A stretch of 64,000 bases of DNA from Microcystis wesenbergii NRERC-220 (GCF_032027425.1 NZ_JAVSJA010000001.1:1426001-1490000), one strand, 5' to 3'; positions 38,568 to 48,500 are shown, counted from the first letter of the stretch. Translations and numbers: made by a program. The notes: generated by a model not told the origin, from the sequence alone.

Positions 38568-39957
38568 CCGCTAAAATTTCCTCCGGCTCGCGTAAAGGAT
38601 CGCCCTCCGGCGCGTTGGGATTTTTCACCGACAGATCGAAGGAACCCGGATCGACTTCTTCTAAGTCTAAAAACCAAGAGCGCTCCGATAGCTTAAAAGT
38701 CGATTGAAACTCGATGAACTCTTGCAAATCATCATCATTGAGCGCGTTTGTTTTTCCCAGACTTCGCCCCGGTTCGAGTTGATAAAACCAGATTTTCTGC
38801 GTCGGCGAACCTTTGGTGAAAAATAAAACCACCGTCTTTACCCCCGCCCCTAAAAAGGTCTTAGCGGGACAATCCAAAACCGTATGGAGATTACAAGACG
38901 AGGTTAACTCCCTCCGTAACTCTCTAGAGGCGTTGTCTGCGTTCGACAGAAAGGTATTCTTAATAACGATCGCTCCCCGTCCCCCGGTTTTCAAACTCTT
39001 GATAAAATGCTGGAGAAAAAGAAAGGCCGTCTCTCCGGTATTGATCGTGAAATTGCCGCGGATCTCCTTCCGTTCGTTGCCTCCGAAGGGGGGATTAGCT
39101 AAAACGATGTCATAACGATTCTTCTCTTGAATCGCTTGAATATCTTCGGCCAGGGTGTTGGTCTGAATAATATTCGGAGCCTCGATCCCGTGCAGGATCA
39201 TATTCATCACCCCGATAATATAGGCTAAAGCCTTTTTCTCCTTGCCGAAAAAAGTCCTCGTCTGTAGCGTTTCTAGCTCCTTCGTACTCAGATCGGCCTT
39301 ACTGTGGCGTAAATACTCGTAGGCCTCGCAGAGAAACCCCGCCGAACCGCAGGCCCCGTCATAAATCGTCTCCCCTAATTGCGGTTTAATCACTTGAATC
39401 ATCGCCCGGATCAGGGGCCGCGGGGTGTAATATTCGCCCCCGTTTCGCCCCGCATTGCCCATATTTTTGATCCGGGTTTCGTAGAGATCCGAAAGCTCGT
39501 GTTTCTGCTGTTGCGTGCGAAACTGAAGCCGGTCGATACTTTCGAGAACTTCCCGCAGGTTGTACCCGCTCTGAAACTTATTCCGCACCCCCGCAAAAAT
39601 TTCCCCGATTTTGGCCCCGAATGTCCCCGGTTCTGCGTATTGCTTGAATCCCTGAAAGTAGGGAAATAGCTCGCTATTGACGAACTCGATCAGATCGTCC
39701 CCTACCTTGGCAGTTTTCAGCAGTTCACCCCTCCCGTCCTTGGGGTAGGCCCAATTCGACCAGCGATAGGGTTCGTCTAGTAACGGATCGTAGTCTTCCC
39801 CCGTCAATAATGCCCGATTCTGGCGATCGACTGACCGATCGTCGAGATATTTCAAAAAGAGAATCCAGGAGATCTGTTCTGCGTAATCCAACTCCGTGGC
39901 GCATCCCGCCTCTTTTCGGAGAATATCGTCGATATTCTTAAATGTCTGCTCGAACAT
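38491..39957 (-). CDS. hsdM: Type I restriction-modification methylase HsdM
   Basis: A 488-aa N6-adenine methyltransferase subunit. It begins MFEQTFKNIDDILRKEAGC, the usual HsdM start, so ATG 39957 is taken rather than the 24-base-longer frame. The N-terminal helical domain is followed by the SAM site EYYTPRPLIRAMIQ and YDGACGSAGFLCEAYEYL, then DIVLANPPFGGNE (motif IV, catalytic). The last helix couples to HsdS. It heads the operon hsdM - GIY-YIG - hsdS - TA - hsdR. The final 80 bases are duplicated just downstream. Confidence 0.95.
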   Translation of the reverse strand: MFEQTFKNIDDILRKEAGCATELDYAEQISWILFLKYLDDRSVDRQNRALLTGEDYDPLLDEPYRWSNWAYPKDGRGELLKTAKVGDDLIEFVNSELFPYFQGFKQYAEPGTFGAKIGEIFAGVRNKFQSGYNLREVLESIDRLQFRTQQQKHELSDLYETRIKNMGNAGRNGGEYYTPRPLIRAMIQVIKPQLGETIYDGACGSAGFLCEAYEYLRHSKADLSTKELETLQTRTFFGKEKKALAYIIGVMNMILHGIEAPNIIQTNTLAEDIQAIQEKNRYDIVLANPPFGGNERKEIRGNFTINTGETAFLFLQHFIKSLKTGGRGAIVIKNTFLSNADNASRELRRELTSSCNLHTVLDCPAKTFLGAGVKTVVLFFTKGSPTQKIWFYQLEPGRSLGKTNALNDDDLQEFIEFQSTFKLSERSWFLDLEEVDPGSFDLSVKNPNAPEGDPLREPEEILAEIAELDRESGSILEAISDILGSSPS

Positions 39958-40077
39958 AGGAAAAAGATTAGATACTCTCAAATCTTACCTCGATCGCTCC
40001 CTTATCCTGAGCATAGATTTTTAAAAAGGCTGAAAATGCTTCAGCCTCGTCTAAAAAATCAGATTTTACCCGCAAAA

Positions 40078-41493
40078 TTAAGGAATAGGATTAGCTGGCT
40101 CCTTGCTTTCTAGGGTTTCGGGAACAGCTTCCGTCTTACCAAAAGCGACTCTGAGGAAGGGAGGAGCGAGGAAAGTGGTCAGGATTACCATAATAATAAT
40201 CGAAACCTCTAAAGGCTTATCCAAAATTCCGCTGGCCGAGCCAATCCCAGCAAAAACTAAACCCACCTCACCCCGGGGAATCATACCCACACCGATGGCG
40301 AGACGATTGATTCCAGATATGCCAAAAACTGCCCAGCCCGTCACCAGTTTACCGATAATCGCCACAACCATCAAAAAGACAGCGATCAAAAGTCCGGCCC
40401 GATTCTCCGGTACCGTTGGGTTTAAAACACCGAGGTCGGCACGCGCTCCCACCGTCACAAAGAAAATCGGTACAAGCAAATCGGCGATCGGTTTGATTAA
40501 TTCATCCAACTCGTTGCGGGTATCAGTTTCATCAAGCACCAAACCGGCGGCAAAGGCCCCTAAAATCGCTTCAAGATGAATAGCATTGCCTAAAAATGCC
40601 ATAAAGAAAGCGAAGACAAATGCCGGAATAACAATATTTCCCCTTGTTTTCAGCCGCTCCACGATCGCCACAAAACTTTTGTTAAAAACACCTCCCAACA
40701 AAATTGATCCGATTAAAAAGGCCGTGGCACTGACGATTAGGTAAATAACATTGACCACATCAATCTCACCAGTTTTGGCCAAACTAGCGACCACAGCCAG
40801 AACAATAATACCAAGGACATCATCGATCACCGCCGCACCGACGATAATTTGCCCTTCTTTGGATTTGAGTTGACCTAACTCGGACAACACCTTCGAGGTA
40901 ATACCGATACTGGTTGCCGTTAAGGCAGCCCCCGCAAAAATCGCCGGGATAGCCGCCACATGAAAGACGAGCATTAACCCGGCCGTACCTGCCGCAAAAG
41001 GTGCCGCAACCCCCACACAGGCCACAACCGTGGCTTGAATTCCCACTTCCTTGAGTTGTCGCAGGTCGGATTCTAGGCCAATTTCAAACAGCAGAATAAT
41101 CACACCGATTTCAGCTAGAACCGAAATCACTTCACTTTGGGACTCAAAGATCCGGTCCACGGCAGCCGGGGCCAATTGATTCAATCCTTGCAGTACCGTC
41201 ATAATCAGCGAGTCCGAGGCCGATAGTCCCCCTTCGGGAAAGATGAGCAGATGCAAGGCCGAAACGCCGACAATCACACCGGCCACCAGTTCTCCCAGTA
41301 CGGGCGGAAAATCCAATCGTCGGGCGGCCTCTGCGCCGAGCTTGCTGGCCAGATAAATCACCACCAGTGTCAGCAATACGCCAGAGAGAATAATCGGTGA
41401 ATCCTCGGCCACAACGGTGGCAAGCAAGGGGAGCGGAGCTATGGGAGCCGCTATCTCCCCAATCAAAGGAGGCAGAATAGGGGACAAAATCAT
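40078..41493 (-). CDS. nhaS3: CPA2-family Na+(K+)/H+ antiporter, NhaS3-like
   Basis: A 471-aa polytopic membrane protein with about 12 helices. The ion-binding Asp pair occurs in IVGAAVIDDVLGIIVLAVV (around 217-235), and GLESDLRQLKEVG and MIPRGEVGLVFAGIG are CPA2 hallmarks. The N-terminus is hydrophobic and probably a signal or first helix. In cyanobacteria NhaS3-type antiporters keep the Na+ gradient that drives SbtA and BicA. The position next to sbtB-sbtA fits that role. Ion choice cannot be decided by sequence. Confidence 0.88.
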   Translation of the reverse strand: MILSPILPPLIGEIAAPIAPLPLLATVVAEDSPIILSGVLLTLVVIYLASKLGAEAARRLDFPPVLGELVAGVIVGVSALHLLIFPEGGLSASDSLIMTVLQGLNQLAPAAVDRIFESQSEVISVLAEIGVIILLFEIGLESDLRQLKEVGIQATVVACVGVAAPFAAGTAGLMLVFHVAAIPAIFAGAALTATSIGITSKVLSELGQLKSKEGQIIVGAAVIDDVLGIIVLAVVASLAKTGEIDVVNVIYLIVSATAFLIGSILLGGVFNKSFVAIVERLKTRGNIVIPAFVFAFFMAFLGNAIHLEAILGAFAAGLVLDETDTRNELDELIKPIADLLVPIFFVTVGARADLGVLNPTVPENRAGLLIAVFLMVVAIIGKLVTGWAVFGISGINRLAIGVGMIPRGEVGLVFAGIGSASGILDKPLEVSIIIMVILTTFLAPPFLRVAFGKTEAVPETLESKEPANPIP

Positions 41494-41527
41494 CAGTTTA
41501 AAGGGATGAGGGTTAAAGGTTTTAGGT

Positions 41528-41741
41528 AGGGTCTGCTGAAAAAGTTTTTCGTGGGGGCAGGGTGTGGGGTGTGGGGTGTAGGGTGTAGGGTTTTACCGAT
41601 TTTGAGGTAGTCAGTTACCTAATTTTCAGGGAAAAAGTCCAGGGATTTTACCCCCAATCACTCCAATGGTCAGCACTTTTTGAGGGAAAAAAGCCTAAAA
41701 GCCTTATCCAACAAGGTTTTTAGATTTATTCAGCAAGCCCT
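41528..41741. repeat. MITE family B, copy 2
   Basis: A 214-bp element with ends AGGGTCTGCTGAAAAAG and TTTATTCAGCAAGCCCT and a 4-bp target duplication AGGT (41524-41527 and 41742-41745). It separates nhaS3 from the sbtB terminator. Interior GGGTGTGGGGTGTA repeats. Confidence 0.85.
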
Positions 41742-41766
41742 AGGTAGTCATCAAACTGGGGGATAG

Positions 41767-41816
41767 GAAAAAGGGCCACCGCTCAAGGACAGTCATGCTT
41801 GGGATGCGGTGGCCCT
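41767..41816 (-). terminator. Rho-independent terminator of sbtA-sbtB
   Basis: On the minus strand AGGGCCACCGC (41816-41806) pairs with GCGGTGGCCCT (41782-41772) around a 23-base loop, followed by five T. It lies 24 bases past the sbtB stop and separates it from nhaS3. Confidence 0.85.
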
Positions 41817-41839
41817 AGAGTGCCGGAGTCATGAACCGG

Positions 41840-42205
<366 letters not shown>

Positions 42206-42253
42206 TTATTTGCTTGGTAAGCCCCGTCAAGGGAGCGCCCACCGACCACAATC

Positions 42254-43375
42254 CTAGCCGCCGCTGAGGGCCTGGGCGAGACCAAGGAAGAACGGGATAC
42301 ATAAGCCGATCGCTACGGGCGTACCGATGGCCGTGGACGCGCCTATATAGGCGGAGGGATTAGCCGAGGGGATACCGGCCCGCAATGTGGGCGGCCCGGA
42401 GATGTCGGAACTAGAGGATGCGATGACGGCCAGAACCACGACACCGCCCCAGCTGAACCCGGTGGCGTAGTGGGCAATCATGCCGAGACCGAAGGCGATT
42501 AGACCATGTACAAACGGTGCTAGGACGCTATAGACGACATACCACTGGGCCACCTTACGCAGTTCACCAACCCTTGACCAAGCCTCCATCCCCATGACTA
42601 GCATCAAGATCGAAAGCAAGCCACGAAAGAGGGGATCGTAGAAGCTTTTATAGACAGTTTCCGGCTGGGTGAATATGCCCAAAGCCAGACCTAATAACAT
42701 GGCCGATAGGGCCGGTCCGCGAAGGCTTTCTTCAATGATCGGCCAAATCTTGACCCGATTATCCGCTGGCTGCTGTAGGCTGAGATATTCCTGCCGACTG
42801 CTGGGATAATCCTGCTGATCGGAATAATCCCCGGCCGCCACCGGCTGCTTGCTAAAAGACTCGTGGTCGTAGGCCGCTTCTTTCTGCTTCTTCTTGTTAA
42901 GATAAATGTTAGCCACCACGATCGCCGTTACCAGCGCCGGGATATCCATAAAAGGATAGAGTGCGCCAGCCCAGGCCTCGTAGGGGATCTTTTGTTCTTC
43001 GAGTACCGTCAGACCGGCTGCCATAGTCGAGCCACTCACGGCTCCAAATAACCCCCCAGTCGCGATCGCATCTACCACTTTCACCTTGGGCAGATTGGCT
43101 AAGGTATAGCGGGCGACGAAGACCACAATAATCCCTACTATGACGGCAAAGATCATTGGTAATACCATTTCCGTCAGGTTGGAATTGCGGATGGCAATCC
43201 CGCCGGTCAGACCGATTTTGGTCAGCAGCATGAAGACGATGATCGTACAAATCGACTCTGGGATGACCAATTCACTTCCGAGAGCAGCAATGATCATCCC
43301 ACCAATCAAAAAAGCCAGTGTTGGGGACTGCAACTGCTTAACAAAGTCCATGACAAACAATGAGAAAAAATCCAC
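42254..43375 (-). CDS. sbtA: Sodium-dependent bicarbonate transporter SbtA
   Basis: A 373-aa high-affinity Na+/HCO3- symporter of the cytoplasmic membrane. It begins MDFFSLFVMDFVKQLQSPTL at a GTG codon that matches the family start. There are about ten hydrophobic helices in two inverted halves, with VSGSTMAAGL (half 1) and IASSSSDISGPPTLRAG (half 2) as Ser-rich substrate and ion sites. The central cytoplasmic loop (about 160-200) is hydrophilic and variable, as usual. No disruption is visible, so this copy should work. It is followed by sbtB. Confidence 0.96.
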   Translation of the reverse strand: MDFFSLFVMDFVKQLQSPTLAFLIGGMIIAALGSELVIPESICTIIVFMLLTKIGLTGGIAIRNSNLTEMVLPMIFAVIVGIIVVFVARYTLANLPKVKVVDAIATGGLFGAVSGSTMAAGLTVLEEQKIPYEAWAGALYPFMDIPALVTAIVVANIYLNKKKQKEAAYDHESFSKQPVAAGDYSDQQDYPSSRQEYLSLQQPADNRVKIWPIIEESLRGPALSAMLLGLALGIFTQPETVYKSFYDPLFRGLLSILMLVMGMEAWSRVGELRKVAQWYVVYSVLAPFVHGLIAFGLGMIAHYATGFSWGGVVVLAVIASSSSDISGPPTLRAGIPSANPSAYIGASTAIGTPVAIGLCIPFFLGLAQALSGG

Positions 43376-43461
43376 GAATACCTCCTTAGGCCTCCCCTGA
43401 TGAGGAGTGTCAATACAAATGAACTAAATAAACTTTCAAAAGCTGAAAAAGAGTAAGAGTA

Positions 43462-43612
43462 ATACCATTTTTCTTTATTCTTGGCAGGTATCTTACCCCC
43501 CCCTTGCCCCCCCGCCCCCCCCGATGTCGGGGGGGCAGGGGGGGTGGGGGGTTGGGGGGGTTAGGGGTGAGGGCAATTAACCATCTCTGCCATTACTTGT
43601 GAAAAATGGTAT
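43462..43612. repeat. MITE family E with GC-rich palindrome
   Basis: Perfect 12-bp ends ATACCATTTTTC (43462-43473) and GAAAAATGGTAT (43601-43612) bound a 151-bp element whose centre is CCCCCCGATGTCGGGGGG. It lies between the bicA remnant and sbtA, so it affects the sbtA leader. A similar GC palindrome sits at 63340-63380. Confidence 0.8.
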
Positions 43613-43620
43613 GAGGCTCT

Positions 43621-43842
43621 TTACCCCTCAAGCAAACCTGTTGCGGGCAGAACTTTGGATAGCGTCAAGTCTGGGGGCAAGCCTAATTCGGGATTTTTGG
43701 CGGTTAAACTAGCCATGATCGCCCTTGTCCCGGAAGCTACCCCGAAGACAAGAGCTAGAGGGTGATAAACGATGGCAGCTGTTAGACCACCGAAGATATC
43801 GCCCCGCAAATTGTCAAAATGATTACGATTGGTTATTTCCAT
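43621..43842 (-). pseudogene. bicA: bicA remnant (SulP bicarbonate transporter, internally deleted)
   Basis: The first 30 or so codons read MEITNRNHFDNLRGDIFGGL followed by VFGVASG, matching the BicA N-terminus. Then GTRAIMASLTAKNPELGL resembles a later BicA segment (TAVIASLTAKNPE-like), followed by an unrelated short tail and stop. Around 500 residues including the STAS domain are missing, so no transport is possible. The mature start is ATG 43842; a longer open frame starts at 43914 but is not conserved. In Microcystis, strains with or without bicA and with sbtA are known (Sandrini and colleagues); this locus fits the sbtA-only type. Confidence 0.83.
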
Positions 43843-44145
43843 GAGAATCCAACTGAGCAAAGGATTTTTTGCCACAACAAAGCCGGCGGTTGACAGACCA
43901 GCCTTGATAGACAAAACTTTATGGTTTTTAAAGATCGATTGTTATAAATCTATATTACAACGGATATCTTGACAAGCAAATTTTTGTAAATTGAGTTTAA
44001 ATCGATATATCTTTACAAAAGTATTGATTTAAACCTATGATATAAGCGGGGTGGGGAGGTTTTCACTCGTTCCCCTCCATTCCTGCTTCTGTTTAGCAAA
44101 GCTCCTCAAGGCAGTAACAGAAGTGTAGCTCTCTAGAGGCCTCTC

Positions 44146-45060
44146 TTGATTCAAGCCACTTTACATCAACTGATTGTCTTTGAAGCGACCGCTCGTCATG
44201 GCAGTTTCACCAGGGCTGCTGAAGAACTATCGATCACCCAACCCACCGTTTCCACCCAGATGAAACAACTGAGTAAAGCAGTGGGTCTGCCCCTATTTGA
44301 ACAGATAGGCAAACGTTTGTATTTAACCGAGGCAGGACGCGGTTTATTAGTAACCTGTCAGGCAGTCCTCAAGGATCTTGATAACTTTGAGATGGCGATC
44401 GCCGATATCAAGGGCATTAAACAGGGTAAACTGCGTTTAGCGGCGGTATCCACAGTCCAATATTTAATCCCTCAGCTCCTAGGTCCTTTTTGTCAACAGT
44501 ACCAAGGGGTAGATGTGTCCCTGGAATTGACCAATCACCAAGACCTAGAAGCAAGGATCATCAATAATGTTGATGACCTATATATTTTAAGCGAACCCCC
44601 CGAAGCTCTAAACCTCGAGATTCGACCGTTTCTGGAAAATCCCCTTGTGGTAATTGCCCGCAAAGATCACCCCCTAGCGGGACAGAAAAAAATTCCAATT
44701 AAACGACTGCAAGGGGAACCTTTTATTATGCGGGAAATGGGATCGGGAATTAGACGGGCAGTACAGCAAATTTTTCTCGACCATGGCATCACTGTATCTC
44801 TGCGTTTGGAAATCGGCAATAATGAAGCCATTAAACAAGCGATCGCCGGTGGTTTAGGAATTTCGGTTCTGTCTGAGCACGTCTTAAATTTAGATCATCC
44901 TAATGGGGAATTTACCATCCTTGACGTGGAAGATTTTCCTATCCAACGCCATTGGTATGTGGTTTATCCCAAGGATAAAAAACCATCGGTGATCGCCAAG
45001 ACTTTTCTGGATTATCTCCTCAATATTCAGCCCCAAACCTTCTTAAGAGACTGTTCCTAA
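44146..45060 (+). CDS. ccmR2: LysR-type regulator CcmR2/CmpR-like
   Basis: A 304-aa LysR family regulator. The N-terminal winged HTH covers HQLIVFEATARHGSFTRAAE and QPTVSTQMKQL. A co-inducer-binding domain (about 90-295) includes VVIARKDHPLAG and GGLGISVLSEHVL. Start TTG 44146 is set by alignment with the family (LIQATLHQLIVFEA). It is transcribed divergently from the bicA-sbtA-sbtB unit across about 300 bp (43843-44145) that contain T-N11-A-like AT-rich stretches suitable for LysR binding. Known CmpR/CcmR relatives sense low carbon signals. Confidence 0.9.
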   Translation: MIQATLHQLIVFEATARHGSFTRAAEELSITQPTVSTQMKQLSKAVGLPLFEQIGKRLYLTEAGRGLLVTCQAVLKDLDNFEMAIADIKGIKQGKLRLAAVSTVQYLIPQLLGPFCQQYQGVDVSLELTNHQDLEARIINNVDDLYILSEPPEALNLEIRPFLENPLVVIARKDHPLAGQKKIPIKRLQGEPFIMREMGSGIRRAVQQIFLDHGITVSLRLEIGNNEAIKQAIAGGLGISVLSEHVLNLDHPNGEFTILDVEDFPIQRHWYVVYPKDKKPSVIAKTFLDYLLNIQPQTFLRDCS

Positions 45061-45066
45061 ATAGAA

Positions 45067-45239
45067 CTCTTGCAAAAATCAAAAATTGTTGTGAGGGTTA
45101 GGAGTCAGTAGTCTCCGAGTCAGTAGTCAGGAGAATTAAGAATGAATAATAATCAATTAAATGCTCTATTTAGTGATTTTATGCAATTTTATGCCTATTT
45201 TTCTCATTTTTGAACCCTCAAAAATTAATTATGCAAGAG
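45067..45239. repeat. Putative MITE with CTCTTGCA ends
   Basis: CTCTTGCA at 45067-45074 and TGCAAGAG at 45232-45239 bound 173 AT-rich bases without a gene. AGTCAGGAGTC heptamers inside. Only one copy is seen. The remaining 250 bp before the next gene (45240-45490) hold nothing recognisable. Confidence 0.5.
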
Positions 45240-45490
45240 GTTTAATATTAAGGGGGAAGTAACTGCGACAGGATCGTCTTGATTTATATTAATTTACGAA
45301 CGATCTTCGATGTAAATCGTAGCAAAAATTAACTTCTAGAGACAGGATATTTGCTTAGTATAGAAACAGAGAGATTATACCTGAGAACTGACCCCATAAC
45401 CAGCCAAAAGCAGTATAAGCGGCGAAAGTGAGCATTTTCTAGGCAAATATTGCCTTAGTAATTGACGATTTTTACTTTTTACTCAATTTT

Positions 45491-47020
45491 ATGTCTTTAA
45501 CTCTCTCAGAACAACTCAAGCGAGAACAATTATCCTATCCCCAAACTCTCCTCCATCATCTGCAAAGGTTACGGCATTTTGTGACAGTGGAAGGAGAGGA
45601 GAAATTGCAGCAGTGGAAAAACCTCATTGAAAAGGAGAATTTTCAACCTAGCACCCGTAATTTAGCCTATTATCTCGCCCTGAGACAAGAAGATATCCGG
45701 GATTTACAATTAGCTTTAATGCCCTGGGGATTATCTTCCCTAGGCCGGATTGAATCGAAAGTTTTACCGACTCTCGATGCGGTAATTGCCACTTTAGGGG
45801 CGGTTTGTCATCAAGAAGCCTCATTATTACCCAAACATCCCCCTTTAGAGGCATTTTTCCAAGGAGATCAACTTTTAGCTTCCCATAGCGCGGAAGTTTT
45901 CGGTCTGCCTTCCCCCCGGCGTCGGGTGCGAATTATGGTGACAATGCCGACGGAGGCGGCAACCGACCCCGATTTTATCGCTCAATTACTGCGTTGCGGG
46001 ATGGACTGTATTCGCATTAATTGCGCCCATGATGGACCCAAAGAGTGGCGGGGAATGATCGAAAATCTGCGCGAGGCGGTCAAAAATCCCGAAAATTTAG
46101 TCAATGGACATACCTGTAAAGTTTATATGGACTTAGCTGGCCCAAAAATCCGTTTAGAACAGATTTTAGCCCCCCAGTCCCAAACCAGACTATATCAAGG
46201 GGATTTTCTCCTCTTAACCACCCAACCCCCCCACACTGCCCATCCTCAGTATTTTCAGGCTAATTGTTCCCAACCGGAAATTATTCCCCAAATTCCCGTC
46301 GGGGCGAAAGTTTGGATTGATGATGGTCATATTGGGGCTGAAGTTATTGCCATAATGCCAGAAGGTCTCTTACTAAAAATTACCCACGCCAGGGAGAAAG
46401 GGGAAAAACTGAAAGCAGATAAGGGACTAAATTTCCCCGATACCGTCTTAAATATCGATCCTTTGACCGCAAAAGACCGGCAAGATTTAGATTTTATTGC
46501 CGAAAATGCCGATATTATCGGTTACTCTTTTGTACAAAAAGCCAGCGATATCGAGACACTACAGCTAGAGTTACAAAGTCGTTTGGGGGATGCTTGGCGA
46601 CAAAAAGCAATTGTGGCCAAAATAGAAACACCTTTAGCCGTGAAAAATCTACCCGAATTAATCATCCATGCCGCCGGTAAACAACCTTTTGGGGTGATGA
46701 TTGCCCGGGGTGATTTAGCTGTAGAAATTGGTTATCAAAGATTAGCAGAAATTCAAGAGGAAATTCTCTGGTTATGCGAAGCGGCCCATATTCCAGTAAT
46801 TTGGGCTACCCAAGTCCTAGAAAATCTGGTCAAGAAAAGTATTCCCTCCCGGGCCGAGATTACCGATGCAGCTATGGCCGAAAGGGCCGAATGTGTCATG
46901 CTTAATAAGGGGGAATATATCCGGGAAGCGGTGACAATTCTCGATGATGTTTTACAAAGAATGCAGACCCACCAAGCTAAAAAAACGCCCCAATTACGCG
47001 CTCTCCATTCTTGGGTTTAA
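45491..47020 (+). CDS. Pyruvate-kinase-like protein with N-terminal extension
   Basis: A 509-aa protein. The first 140 residues are a helical region of unknown role. Then VRIMVTMPTEAATDPDFI, DCIRINCAHDG and VYMDLAGPKIRL begin the PK barrel domain; YSFVQKASDI, IVAKIETPLAV and MIARGDLAVEIGYQRLAEIQ are active-site and K+/Mg2+ regions. It ends soon after RAEITDAAMAERAECVMLNKGEY, so the C-terminal regulatory domain of standard pyruvate kinase is missing. In the catalytic motif KTKIE/KIE the Glu and Lys are kept. It may act as a PK-like kinase or have another substrate. Confidence 0.82.
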   Translation: MSLTLSEQLKREQLSYPQTLLHHLQRLRHFVTVEGEEKLQQWKNLIEKENFQPSTRNLAYYLALRQEDIRDLQLALMPWGLSSLGRIESKVLPTLDAVIATLGAVCHQEASLLPKHPPLEAFFQGDQLLASHSAEVFGLPSPRRRVRIMVTMPTEAATDPDFIAQLLRCGMDCIRINCAHDGPKEWRGMIENLREAVKNPENLVNGHTCKVYMDLAGPKIRLEQILAPQSQTRLYQGDFLLLTTQPPHTAHPQYFQANCSQPEIIPQIPVGAKVWIDDGHIGAEVIAIMPEGLLLKITHAREKGEKLKADKGLNFPDTVLNIDPLTAKDRQDLDFIAENADIIGYSFVQKASDIETLQLELQSRLGDAWRQKAIVAKIETPLAVKNLPELIIHAAGKQPFGVMIARGDLAVEIGYQRLAEIQEEILWLCEAAHIPVIWATQVLENLVKKSIPSRAEITDAAMAERAECVMLNKGEYIREAVTILDDVLQRMQTHQAKKTPQLRALHSWV

Positions 47021-47122
47021 GCAGTTTCAGTTATCAGTTATTAGTCAGGAACTGTGGGCTGATGGGAAGTGAGGGAGTGAGCAGTTAATCGTACTATATA
47101 AAAGCCGATTTGGGAGCAGCGG

Positions 47123-47809
47123 TTAAGCAAAGCTATTCTTGATTTGATCAAGAATAGTCTCGGGATCGCGGATAAGTAGATGAGTGTCTTTAAACTTCTC
47201 GAAATCCCAATAGCTAAGACGACTAATTTTCTCCAAAGAATCCCAAGTCGGGGTAAAATCTTTTCGGGTTTCCAACCAGAGTACAGTTTGTCCGTGACCG
47301 GGAAAAGTCGCATAACTGAATTGAGGGAAAAAATCATGGATAGCGAAAATGACCTTATAGACATCCCCCATCCATCTTGAATCCTTAATCTTAATCCATT
47401 TTCTTAATCGGCAAAAGAGCCGGTAATTAGATATAGAGGCAACCCAACTGATCGGATAGGTATCATCAATAAGCCAGATGGTGCGGGAATGAGAGTATCG
47501 CAAAGAATTACAAAAGTCTCTAAACGTTTGCTCGAAAGTATGCAATCCATCTAAGTATATCAGATCGAATTCACCGTGTTGGGGAGCAAGAGTGGAGAAA
47601 AAAGAATCGCTCGTTATCTCATAAAAAATTGAGTTTTCATTGGCATATTTTTTATGAACATCGTCCCTAAAACAGGGATCTACAGCTATTTTTTTGGGAA
47701 CCTTAACCCGAATAAAGGTACCCCCAGAGCTAACTCCAATTTATAAATATTTAGAGGCGGAGTTAATATCTGCTAATGCGTTTAGTCTTTCAAATCTACG
47801 TTCAAGCAT
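47123..47809 (-). pseudogene. Class I SAM methyltransferase (Methyltransf_24-like) with nonsense codon
   Basis: The frame reads MLERRFERLNALADINSASK and YL, then TAA (47743-47741), then IGVSSGGTFIRVKVPKKIAV without a shift. In intact relatives the position is Glu (YLEIGV), so a single G-to-T change (GAA or GAG to TAA/TAG) fits. The rest contains the Asp after motif I (AVDPCF), DLIYLDGLHTFEQTFRDF and LIDDTYP, typical of class I methyltransferases that modify small molecules or glycans. Loss of SAM motif I makes expression of the downstream piece useless. The spacer 47810-48194 has only short repeats. Confidence 0.8.
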
Positions 47810-47929
47810 TCTTTTCCTTTTATGATGGTAAATTTAAGGGTATTCCGACGGTTATAGTCGGACAAAACATATTTGTAAATCAACATTATTACTGGCAGAA
47901 TGATGTCTCCTCTTGACATCGACAGGGGA

Positions 47930-48040
47930 CTTATCCATGACTATAGAGTTTACCAGTATCATGAGGTACGCTCACTTAAACCTTTTGTTCCCCTCCCCAA
48001 AACCTGAGATTTTGTACCTCATCAGCAGGGAAATTGCTAG
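47930..48040. repeat. MITE family C-related fragment
   Basis: GAGGTACGCTCACTTAAACC and GATTTTGTACCTCATCAGCA flank a short C-rich centre. The inverted GAGGTAC / GTACCTC boxes resemble family C interior ends. Degenerate. Confidence 0.4.
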
Positions 48041-48194
48041 GAATTCATGGAATGGATGATAGGCCATATTGAAATTGCCAGGCTATGAGAATAACGACTA
48101 GCGACATTATCGTACAACAAAAGCTAGAAATGTCAAATCTCGCTTTAACATCTATCCTCAAAGGGACTTGGTGACATCCAGTGTCAGAGGCAGA

Positions 48195-48389
48195 TTAACG
48201 CATATTATTGACCGCACCGCTAACCAAACCAGCGCTAACATAGCGACCATAACCATCAAGACGGTTTTGTTGAGCGATTCGGGAGGGATTATTGACGAGA
48301 TCGGCAACTCCCACACCCATCATCACCACGGAGATAACTGCGATTAAGTAGTTACGGACAAAAGTTGGATTTTGGTGGCTGGCTAACAT
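48195..48389 (-). CDS. Small membrane protein, 64 aa
   Basis: It starts MLASHQNPTFVRNYLIAVIS, has one hydrophobic helix (LIAVISVVMMGVGVADLV), and ends with a Gly/Tyr-rich soluble tail (LDGYGRYVSAGLVSGAVNN). A good ribosome site (GAAAGAGAGG) lies upstream of ATG 48389. I do not recognise a family, but its composition and ribosome site support a real gene. It is isolated between non-coding regions; function unknown. Confidence 0.55.
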   Translation of the reverse strand: MLASHQNPTFVRNYLIAVISVVMMGVGVADLVNNPSRIAQQNRLDGYGRYVSAGLVSGAVNNMR

Positions 48390-48500
48390 GGTTGTTACCT
48401 CTCTTTCCTGTCGATAACCTTAGAATACGAGAGGGGTTGGGGTGATGTCAGTCCCATAATTCAGGGTGACAGAAGTGGAAAAAAGTGGAATCCACAGATA

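Noticed and set aside
38131-38707. Plus-strand frames in the hsdM 3' repeat region
   Set aside because: Low-complexity repeat translations (ASLSPLFGFAQP) antisense to hsdM.
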